A stretch of DNA of 64,000 bases from Serripes groenlandicus (taxonomy: Eukaryota > Mollusca > Bivalvia > Cardiida > Cardiidae), in NCBI GenBank assembly GCA_031761405.1, contig JASEVX010000003.1, forward strand, positions 63,658,423-63,722,422, written 5' to 3'. The position numbers were made by a program, and so were the translations under genes. Under the pieces are notes generated by a model. It was not told where the DNA came from. It did no database searches and saw only the letters and a list, made by a program, of their open reading frames with translations. Below, in pieces: positions 21,801 to 33,800 of this stretch (the first letter of the stretch is position 1; every line of letters begins with the position of its first letter).

Positions 21801-24800
21801 AGTTCATATTTCCTGGGATTTCGTCAATTCTTGAATGAGTTATGCCCCTTTTTGGACTTAGAATATTTGTTTTCCGCACTTTTTTTCTACATGCTTTGAT
21901 GTATTGAGCTGAAATTATGTATATGGCTTTGTAATCAAGTGTCACAGATCAAGTTCACATTTCCTCGGATTTCGTAAATTTTTGAATGAGTTATGCCCCT
22001 TTTTGGACTTAGAATATTTGTCAATTTCTGCATCAGTTATGCATTTTTCATAGTTTCCCATTATTCTTTAACAACTTATTCCTGAACGACTTTATTAACT
22101 TTTTACAAACAAACAATATATCAAAACAAAGAGGAAACTTACAAAGAAGTTCCTGACGGGCGTATTATGTACCGTTTGCGGTACTCTTGTTATAAGACAC
22201 TACCAAAGTGTGTGAGCCTATAAACATTAAAAAACTACGTTGCCAAAGACTAAGTTCATCTTTTTTAAAAACATCAGAAAATGACTTCAGGAACTTAGGA
22301 TTATTTTGGAGTGCTTAAGTTAAAACATGAATAATGGCTACTGGGTTTAAGTTTGTGACAACAACATAGCAAGTTTATTCCACTGTACAATATGGCCACT
22401 AGAGCCAAAAATTAGAAAAATCATTTAATTACATCGCTTCCTAAATCAGTGAGACCCTCTTCAACAATTGTTCAAATATTATTTCCTCCATTGCAGAAGA
22501 TGGCCACCAGAGCTATCAGCATTTTGACTTTTGTTTATAAATTTGCTGTGTCAATTGAGTGATATTGAACAATTATGATAATGGTCCTGTTATTGTAATT
22601 CCTGCTTATTTGTGTCATATGTCCTTCACACTGCATTACTTGGTCATAACTTGGTACTGTTTAGCAAATTCATAGAACTGAGATCATAATATCTTGAGCC
22701 ACACCAATCATCATACATCAGAAACAAACCAACAATAAATATTTAAAAACTACCCAGTTCTCATGCATCCCATGTCTTTTGTAGTTTACCAATCTAGTAA
22801 TATTCAATGGAAATGTTTCAGCATTTGACAATCCTTTTTCTTGTTATTACAGTGGCAGAGGTTACAACAACAGACGTGGTGGCTATAATGGGGGTGGCGG
22901 AGGTCGAGGAGGCGGTGGTGGTGGCCGTAAACCAATGCCAACAGAACCACCTTATACAGTATATGTAGGAAATCTCCCCCGAGGCATTGTACAAGGAGAT
23001 CTTGAACTCATTTTTAGAGATCAGCGGGTAAGCATGGGTCATAATAATTGTGCAATGAATAATTAACTATTTAGATTACCTGAGCAAAAGCAGGGCTCGC
23101 TCTGTAGGTCGCCATTGTCGGCAAATAGAGATTATTTTGTTAATTTGGCAACGGAAAATGGCATTATTATATTTTGTAACTGGATAAAAAAAAATCCTCT
23201 TCTAATCACGTATGAGAGCATGAAAACACATGTCAATGAAGCGTGAACGACCTTGTTTATCTCAAGTGTCATACCACAGTGTTAATTACAAGCTTGATTG
23301 GCTGCGGGTCATCGCCTTATCAGTTAATCCTGGAGTGTGTGTAATACACTTCGATGACTGTGCAATTTTGTTCAATGCCGCTTAACTTATCACCTTTCAT
23401 TGTACACTTTAATCACCCAATTTAGAATGATAACAGTTTAAATTAGTTCAATGCCGATATATATTTTTCGGTGCATCCAATTTTTAAAAAAGACCGACAT
23501 GTTTAGATTTGTTTACATTGCTCACCCATATTGTTTTCCATGGATTATATTTAACCGAATGAAATATTTAACAAAATAATTATATATCTTATTCATTCTT
23601 AACGTATAGGGAGTTGGGTATTTTTTTTTTACCTTTTTAGCTCACCTGAGCTTAGCTCATGGTGAGTTATTGTGATCGCCTTTTGTCTGGCGTGCGTCGT
23701 ACGTCTAACTTCTTCTCCTCAGTAACCAGTGGGTCAATTTGGATGAAACTTCACAGAAAGCATCCTCTCAATGACCTCACCAGGTTTCCTTCAAATTTGT
23801 GGGATCCATGCAGAATTCTGGTTTCCGTGGCAATGAAATGAAAAAACCTCAAAATTCTTCTTCTCCCAAACTGGTTGGCAGATTTTCAAATAATTATGTA
23901 GAAATGTTCCTTGGATGACCCTCTATGAGATTCCTTCAAGCCATGTTGATTGGTCCAAAAACATGGCCCGCCAGGGGTGCGGGGCTATTTTGCCTTATAT
24001 GGCTATAGTGAAAACTTAAAAAGTCTTCTTCTCCCAAACTGGTTGGCAGATTTTCAAATAATTTTGTAGAAATGTTCCTTGGATGACTCTCTATTAGATT
24101 CCTTCAAGCCAAGTTGATTGGTCAAAAAACATGGCCGCCAGGGGGGCGAGGCTATTTTGCCTTATATGGCTAAAGTGAAAACTTAAAAAATCTTCTCTTC
24201 CGAAAGTGTCAAGCCGATTTTCAAATAATTTTGTAGAGATGTTCCTTAAGTGACCCACTTTTGGATTCCTTCAAGCCATGTTGATTGGTCAAAAAGCATG
24301 GCCGCCGGCTATTGCTTTTTTGCATTATATGGCTATAGTGAAAACTTAAAAAATCTTCTCCTCCAAAAGTGTCAGGCCGATTTTCAAATAATTTTGTAGA
24401 AATGTTCCTAGGGTGACCCTCTATTTCCTTTAAGCCAAGTTGATTGGTCGGAAACTATGGCCGCCAGGGGGCGGAGTTTATATAGCTAAAGTGAAGAAAA
24501 AAACAGGTGAGCGATGCCAGGGCCTTCATGGCCCTCTTGTTAATGAAACATGGCACAGTTTACGCTGCTTACAGAGCCCTATCTCCGTTCTTTCAACGGA
24601 GTTTGATTAGTGGTTTAGTTTCTTCAAACACTTCAATGAACCTTTTCTCAAAATTTATTGATATCGCCGACAGCCGGAGAATTATCAAAACTCGATTTTG
24701 AGAACAGGTTCCTCGAAGTGTTTGAAACAACTAGACCACCAATCAAACTCCTGTAAAATCCCGGAGATAAGACATTGTAAGCGGCGTAGACTGCGCCATG

Positions 24801-27800
24801 TCTCATTAAAAAGGCTGAAGAAATAAAAAAGTACCATGCAAATATGACGTCAAAAGTCACTTGGTATACACACACTGATTGTGTCGCCTACCCAGTAAGC
24901 TGGGAAACGCCGAGGGATCCCTTTTCCTTTGTCTGTCTGTCTGTCCCATAATGCATCAATTGGTCATACTTTGTTTCTATTTGGGGAATTCACTTATATC
25001 TTTTAATGCTGAAACCTTGTTATCTAGAGAATTGAACGCTGCAAGGGGCATTTATTTTTATTTTTAGTTATCTTCCCTTTCCAATTTTAGTTGGGTTCTC
25101 TCTCTCTGTTTGTCATTCGTCTTTAGCTTCAAACTACATTGAGACTATCTATCAAAGATAGTTTTGTCTGATTACTAGTTACTTTTAGCTTCCCACAGCT
25201 TGTTTAGCCCTTTCCCTCATATGACAATTCTGCAGCAGACGACTTTGAACGTATTTTGTCAAAACATAGAAACTCTCCATAATTGAATGGATAACCTATG
25301 ACAAAAAGTGGAAAACATTGTGGCAAAAGGAGAAATTGCACGTTTTGTGCAATTTCTTCTTTTGTCACTATCTTTTCAAAAAGCTGTCTGCTGCAGAGGC
25401 GTCAGAAAGCATCTATATGAGGGAAAGGGTTAGAATGCCTTATAAATTACAAAACTCCTCTTGCCTTTTCTTTAAGGTAAGAAGCGTGCGACTTGTGAGG
25501 GATAAAGAAACAGATCAATTTAAAGGATTTGCATATGTTGAATTTGATGACATCGAATCATTGAAAGAAGCATTGACATATGATGATGCGGTAAGTTTAA
25601 CATTTTAACACTTTTCCACATACATCAAATCTACAGCAGATCTTGATGACTATTTGTCATTCAAGTTTGAATATGGGTTTGATTGGGATTGACAATGGCC
25701 ACAAGAGCTTACAATAGAAAAATCTTACTGGTGATCAATTAACCCTTTCCCTCATATAGACACTTATTAACACCTCTGCAGCAGACTGCTTTTTGAAAAC
25801 ATAGTGACAAAAGAAGAAATTGCTCAAAACAAGCAATTTCTCCCTTTGCCACAATTTTTTTCCATTTTTAGTCATATAGATTATCCATTCAATTATTGAA
25901 ATTTTCCATTTTGTGACAAAATATGTTCAAAGTCGTCTGCTGCAGAATTGTTGTATGGGGGAAAGGGTTAAACAAAATTATTCGACTCCTGCACAAGGTG
26001 GCCTCCAGATTTTGAAATAGAAATATCAAATGGTCCAATTCAAAATGAATTAACACAAACGTTTCTAAAATTGTTGAAGATGGTCACCAGAGCTAAAGTA
26101 AATCATATTCCTAAACCACTGATCCAATTTAAAAATATTTTGCCATAAAGGTTCCTCAAGTAGCCCTCATTACAACATTGTTTGAAGCATTCTACTTTGC
26201 TGCACGGCAAAAACGTGAAATAGAAAACAGTATCTTATTCCTCTTATTAATCCCATATTGGTCAAAAACCGGTTTGGTCGATTCCGTCTGTCTGTCAGTC
26301 CCACCTAACCTTGTCCGGACTGCATCTTAACCATGCATCATAGGATTTGAAAGAAACTTTGCACAAACGTTAACAATGATGAGGCGGCGTGTCACGCATA
26401 AGACCCAGGCCTGTACCTCAAATGTTAAGGTCACACTTAAGAGGTCAAAGATCAAAATGATTACAGTTTGATAGGACTACCTTTTCCGGCTCACATCTCA
26501 ACCATGCATCATAGGATTCCCAAGATACTGGGCATACATGTTCACCATGACGATGTCGTGTGTTAGATAACATGTTGCGCACAAGACCCAGGCCTGTACA
26601 TCAAAGGTTAAAATGAGTACTGTTTGATAGGACTGTACCTTGGCTGGCCAGCATCTTAACCATACATCATAGGATTTCCAAGAAACTTGGCACAAACTTT
26701 CACCATGATGAGGCTGCATGTCACGCTCAATACCCAGGCCTGTACCTTAGATGTCATGGGCACACTTATAGGACAAAGGTCAAAATGAGTACTGTTTGAT
26801 AGGACTACCTTGTCCGACCCGCATCTCAACCATACATCATAGGATTCCCAAGTTATTGGGCACACATGTTCACCATGATGAGATGGCATGTCGCACACAA
26901 GACCCAGGTCTGTAGCTCAATGGTCAAGGTCACACTTAGAGGTCAAAGGTCAAAATGAGTACTGTTTGGTAGGACTACCTTGTTCGGCTCACATTTCAAC
27001 CATGCATCACAGGATTCCTAAGTTACTGGGCACATATGTTCGCCATGATAATATGACATGTGTCACACAAGACACATGCCTGTACTTCAAAGGTCAAGGT
27101 GACACTTAGAGGTCAAATGTCCTCGACCGGTAAGGGACATTAACTTGTTTAAATAATACAATAGATATCGGAATGAATAATTAAGTGACCATTGTCGTCC
27201 TCATGCTGTGTATCAAGGATCCCATATATTGATTACTTCTCTTCCATCTGTCTGTCACACTGACCTACTTTTTCCCCTTTTTGAACATTCCCACATAAGT
27301 TTGTAAAGGAAAGGCAAAATTAAACTTTGGTTTGAATTTTTCAGTTATTTGAAGACAAAAATATTCGAGTGGATGTTGCGGAGGGTAGACGAGATAGGAA
27401 CCAGAGGGGAGGTGGAGGAAGAGGAGGTGGAGGGAGAGGGGGTGGTTGGAGTGATGAAAGAGGAGGAGGTATTTATAACTTGACCCTTTCCCAGATATAC
27501 ACATGTTGGCAGACGACTATTGTAAACAATGTGACAAAAAAAGAAATTGCTCAACATAAGCAATTTCTCCTATGGTCACATTGTTTTTAACTGCATTAAA
27601 TAATGATTTTTCACTTTCAGTGATTTTTGTCAAGCCCTCTTGCCAGTTGCCTGAGTCTGTCTGTCCGAACCTTGTTCCGCCAGTATCTTAACTATGCATC
27701 ATAGAATTTCCAAGAAACTCGATGATGAGGTGGTGTGTCGCGCACAAGACCCAGGTCAAATGTCAAGGTCACACTTAGAGGTCAAAGGTCAAAATGAGAA

Positions 27801-30800
27801 CTGTTTGATAGGACTGTTCCTTATCCAGCCCGCATCTTAACAATCCATCATAGGATTTCCAAGAAACATGGTACACACATTCACCATGATGTGGAGGCGT
27901 GTTGCGCTCAAGACCCAGGCCTGTACCTCAAATGTCAAGGTCACACTTAGAGGTCAAAGATCAAAATGAGTACTGTTTGATAGGACTACCTTGTCCGGCT
28001 CAGGAATCCGCTGTGGTCGAAATTGGGTGTCCCAGGTTCGATCCCAAGTCGCGGCACTACGGTCATGGTGGAGTGCCCATGGGCAAGGCACATTTTCTAG
28101 CCTAGTACTGGTTTGTTTACCGAGGGATCATGAATAAGTGAACTGTCGCCGTGATATAATTGAAATATTGTTGAAAGCGGCGTAAAACCCCAATAAATAA
28201 ATAAATAAATTGTCCGGCTCACATCTCAACGATGCATCATAGGATTCCCAAGTTTCTGGACACACATATTCTAGTCGGGTCAATATATGACTAAAGATAC
28301 CTTTACCCCAAAACAATTGCAACAAAAGGTTTTTCAACGGTTTTGACTACCATTGGGTATAGACAATGACCAAAAAAAAGTCTTTGAAAATCCAACTTCC
28401 GGAAAGTGCTTTTTTTTCAAGATGGCCGCCAGTGCCATAAAATATTTTTAAGCTATTTAGTATTTACACCAGGGTTATACATTTTGAACCTATAATCCAT
28501 TGTTCAGTTGTCCAGAACCTAGGTAAGTGATGTAAGAAAGTCCCCGAGTATGTAGGTAGTCACAAAATTCAAAATGGCTGCCAAAATGACATCCAAGATG
28601 GCCGCCAATACCCTAAAATGCCTATAAATCATTTACTGTTTACCATAGACAAGAACTTGTGGTGTCTATCCATAGGTTTTGCGGTCAAGGAATCTAATAA
28701 AGTATGTTAAACTATCAATGAGTAATCAGGTAATGACTGAGATGCTTAAATGAGTTCCAAGATGCCCACTAAAATCTTAAAATGCCTGTAAGACACATAT
28801 TATTTATACATTTAACCAGCCACTGTATTAGAAGGCTGCTGAGATCATCACAGATGCACCAGAGAATAGCCATATACAACAAATTGTTCTGATGCTAGGT
28901 TGCTTTCACACCTTCATGAATTTGCTCGGAGCCATAGGAACACTATTGGTTTACACAGGACTTACAAACATTCTGGAAGTGGTTTATGGGGACAATGCTG
29001 CACTACAATTGATGACTGGGAAGTCAGTCCAAAGATCATTCTGCGGTCACCTGCTGGTAAACAATTGCCATAACCACATGATTTTGTCAACCATAGTAAA
29101 TGAAAATCCTGAGTTTGCATCACTGGTTGATCAGTCTGATGATATAATACTTCCTTGTTGGAAGACGAGACCACGACTGAGAGTGTTGTTATATCGGATA
29201 CAATTGCCAAAATGAAATATGAAATGGAAGGCTGATTTTCGTGCTAGGTCAAAGACGAGTCAGTTATGGCTGAATTATCAGGAGATGCTACAGGTCACAC
29301 AAGCTCTGATCAAAGCAGATTGCACTGGTTCTTCGACAATGTACTAGAAGGCTGTCTCGGATTGCCTACCCATATTTGCAGCAGCTGGACATTAGAACTG
29401 CTTGAAATCCGCACATTTTCTATCTTGAAGAAATGAGTAAACTGGAATTCAAACATCCTGATGTATTGAGAAAATTCTTTAATGGCTTCCATGTAGTTCA
29501 TCGCAGCAATTAGTTCTGGGCTGGCCTGAGAGCTGAACTTCTAATTGAACAGACACTGATAAACTTGAGGCTTGACACATGGAAGAGGGATGACCGAAGA
29601 ACAACGATCGCTATGGCCAATGTCAATACCTGTAACATCAGAGTACAACAATGCAATGCAAGAGTTCAACCATCTCTCCTACACAACACGGCAGCACAAG
29701 GAATCTACTGAAGTGAAGATCAAGAGAGATTCATCTGATCTGGCAAAAATCCATGCAAAACTAGTGATATGCACACCTTTCTTTGAAAGTCCTTCTCTCA
29801 GAAACATTCTCAATGGTGTAGTGGCCTCGGAAGATGTAAATGTACACAACTTGTCAAGTACAAGTCAGTTGGTAGCATAATGATTTACAAAATGAATTGA
29901 CAGCCGGTTTTCACATTCTCATTCAAACAGAAAGACATAGCTAAAACTCTTGGATATAGCTCTGCGGTTAAAGTTTGCTCCTTATCAAAATATTGATCCA
30001 GCCTTGTTGTTCCAGCGGTTCTTGGTAGTGTCCAAAACAAATGATCTTTCATTGGAAGTCGTCATGAGTTACACGCTGAGTCCATTCCCACCTGCCCTGT
30101 TTGAGGCCAGAGGTGTCTTTAGAAAGGCCGATAAACCACAACTTGCTCATGCCATCATTGCTCATTCGAAAACAGACCATTATGTCCTGGACGGAGGTTC
30201 ATTACTCCATCGTGGTGTACCATGGAAGAGGGGTGTTAGCAATTGCAGTCATACTTCACCATTCGCCATTACGGTTCTGCAACTGTATTTTTTGATGGGT
30301 ATAGCGGAGGTCCATCCATTAAGGACAACACACATCAAAGGCGTGGGCAGAATTTACACCCAGTAGTCAGATTCACTGCAGACACTGAGTTCGCGGGGAA
30401 GAAGGATGAATTTCTGTCGCGAGACAGCAACAGACAAGAGCTGATTGATTTGATAAATTGGGAACTATGAGAACAAAATTGCAATGTACTCAACGCACCT
30501 GTTGATGCAGACGTAGATATTTTTAACGCTGCAGTAGAATGCTCGTGTCTACACTCAACCACTTTGATTGGAGAAGATACTGACCTACTGATTCTACTCC
30601 TTTAGCATGTGCACACAGGTTGCAAGGACATATATTTCCGCTCGGACAATCAGTCAAAGGACATCAAGGTGTATAACATAAACAAAGTGAAAGCAATTCT
30701 AGGTGGCGAGTTATGTTCGCGGTTACTCTTCATTCATGCCTTTACAGGTTGTGATACAACATCCAGGACTTTTGGCATTGGAAAGAAGTCCGCATTTCAA

Positions 30801-33800
30801 AATATCCTAATCTCAAATCAAGCGCCAACGCTTTTGTTCTCCCAAACCAGCTAAGGGACGTAAGATGGCGTCTTGGCAATCAGGCAATGTCAGTAATGTT
30901 TGGCGGACAGTGCATCAATTCCCTTGCATCCTTGAGCTACATCATGTTCAGCAATAAAGTTGTCTCGTCCAAGTCATTTGTCACTCCTGAACGCCTTCCC
31001 CCTACTGCATCGTCCACGAAATACCACAGTCTACCAGATTATGGTAAAGGGCTTAGATGTCGTAAGTTGGGGCTGGAAACTTGAGAACACCCAGTTTGTA
31101 CCAATCCTGACTAATTTAAATGCTGCTCCTGTCAATCTCCTGACCATCGTCCACTGTAACTGTTCAACTGCTTGTGGTTCACTTCGCTGTAGCTGCAGAA
31201 CGTTTTGGCTATCGTGCACTGCTGTTTGTGGCCAGTGTCAACTTAACGTGTGTAACAATACGTTTAACCGCAACTTAACGTGTGTGACAATCCGTTTAAC
31301 CAGTCTTTTGTTCCAGAGGAGTAGAATTATGACAGTGATTGACTCATTACCGAATGACTTCAACCAGACATATGATATTTGCTAGATCACTGAGCAATAC
31401 AACATGAATGTGAAGGGTAAATGCCTGGTTTTAAAAGTATTGAAGTTTATTCTATACCTTAAGTATGCCTCAATGCTTAATATATGAACGCCAACCAAGG
31501 CCTAGACAATATGTACACTATAGGATGACAAATAAATGATGTATATCTGTAACATGGTATTTGCGGCCATCTTGAAATTCAGTTTAAACACCATATTGCA
31601 TATCATACATTCCCTGATTACTCATTGATAGTTTAACATACTTAATTAGCTTCCTTGCCCCCTGAAACCTATAGTTTGACACCAAAATTACTAGTCTACG
31701 GTATGTAGTAAATGATTTATAGTCTGTTTAGGGTATTGGCGGCCATTTTGAGTTTATTGATGACCTACTTACATAAGGACATTCTTCTAGCACTCATGTG
31801 TGCTCTGGACAACTTATCAATGCAGATAGATACCAAATTGATTACCATGCTGTTACTACTAATATGCATAATGATAGTTTATGGCACTGGCGGCCATCTT
31901 GGACGCCATCTTAGGAAAAAAAGCACTTTCCAGAAGTTGGATTTTGAAAGAAATTTTTTTGGTCTTTAACTATACCCAATAGTAGTCAAAACCATTGAAA
32001 AACCTTTTGTTGCAATTTTTTTGGGGTCAAGCGGTATATTGACCCTACTATTCACCATGATAAGGTGACATGTGGCACATAAGACACAGGTCTGTACCTC
32101 AAAGGTAAAAATGAGTACTGTTTGATAGAACTACCTTGTGTGGCACACAAGACACAGGCCTGAACCTCAGGTCAAGGTCACACTTAGATGTCAGGTCGAA
32201 ATAAGAAACCATGCATCATAGAAATCCCAAGTTACTAGGCACACATGTTCACCATGATGAGGTGACATGTGGCACACAAGACACAGGCCTGTACCTCAAA
32301 GGTCAAGGTCACACTTATAGGTCAAAGTATGAAATAAGAAATGTTTGATAGGACTGTATCCAAAATGTATGCAGTGCATTACTGTTTTTGTCCAAAAATA
32401 CACATACAATACACAATGTGCTGTCCTCCTCCGGAATGGGATCTTTTGTATGGCTTGCAATACAACATTAACTTGTTTTAGATAAACCTTATGGACACAT
32501 TAGAGGCCATAGCTCGATGAAAAATCATCAGAACATTCATCTCCATCAAATCCCAATGAGGTCTTAAACTGGGTTTTATGGGGTCAATTTTGGACAATGG
32601 TATACAAAAAAGGTCCAAGCATTCTTTTATAAAATTTTATCTTTGCGCAGGATTTCAATTCAACAATGTTAACTTGTTCTAATTGTTTTGTTTTTTACAG
32701 GAGGTGGATTCAGAGGCGGACGTGGAGGACGTGGAGGATTTAATGATTATCAAGGTGGTGGTGGTGGTGGAGGAGGTGGAGGTAGAGGTAGAGGCGGCTA
32801 TGAAGACAGAGGAAGTCGTGGGTTTGATAATAATGACAGTGGTGTCAATGACTTTAGTAATTTTGGTGGGGGTCGTGGAGGAGGAAGGGGACGACCAAGT
32901 TATGATAATTATGGAGGTGAACAAGGGAGTAGGCGGAGACAAAACAGCGGTGGTAGTTCAGGAGGCGGAGAAATTTTACGGGAGCCTTCACCAGGTAAGA
33001 TTATGTAGTTCTGTAGACTTTCTGATATTGAATACCTCAAACTATGTTATCAAACTACTTTGTAGTGTCACTTTGAGACTTCAATGTATTACTGACATTG
33101 CAGATGGTTAATAATTAATTAGAATTTTAATCCTTGGAGATACTGTGTGGCGTAAGAATAATTTTGAAAATTAATTAATTTCTTATCTGTCCATCCTTTT
33201 TCATTATTTATTGGGCTAAATGGCAGGGAAAATTGCATACTCCTCAGTGTCCTTTTTTAGATCACCTGAGCCAAAGGCTCAAGGTGAGCTATTCTGATCA
33301 CTTTTTGTCCGTCGTCCGTCCGGTGTTAACTTTTAGCTTTAAACATCATCTCCTCCCAAACTCCAAGGACAATTTCCGTGAAACATCACAGGACTGTTCC
33401 TCTGGTTGGCCTCTTTCAAAATTGTTCAAAGATTTAAATTCCATTGAGAACTTTGGTTGCTGCGGCATCAGAAAGGGGACAAAATGTCCAAACTTTAAAA
33501 ATCTTCTCCTCCGAATCTGCCTGTCAGATTCAAATATAATTTGGTAGAAATGTTCCTTGGGTGACCCTCTATAAAAATTGTTCAAGCCATACTGATTGGG
33601 CGAAAAACATGGCAGTCAGGCGGCATCAAAAAAGGGGCAAAATGACCAAATTTGAAAATTCCATTTTTAGCTCGACTATTCGAAGAATATGAGAGCTTTA
33701 CTACTCGCCCCGGCGTCTCCGTCTCCGTCGGCGTCCGGTTAAAGTTTTAGGGCAAGTTGGGATTTTCATTCATAAGTATTTGTGCTAGGGCTTTCATATT

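Larger units (their letters stand above)
27640..32370 (+). repeat. ACCGGT-type tandem repeat block, split by a SINE and an Academ-like transposon
   Basis: ~180-bp units with CATCATAGAATTTCC, AAGACCCAGG and TCAAGGTCACACTTAGAGG occupy 27640-28002, 28210-28271 and 32051-32370. The gaps are filled by a SINE and by the transposon 28272-32050. Confidence 0.6.

Noticed and set aside
26498..27109. Several 70-80-codon frames on both strands with similar peptides
   Set aside because: Products of the ~180-bp ACCGGT-ended tandem repeat.
28840..31384. Functional host nuclease gene
   Set aside because: Frames shift, stops are frequent, and the whole lies within transposon inverted repeats.
32679..32942. 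Ser/Thr-rich minus-strand open frame and a second plus-strand frame (32683-33111)
   Set aside because: Both are shadows of the GGN/CGN-rich eIF4H exon 5.
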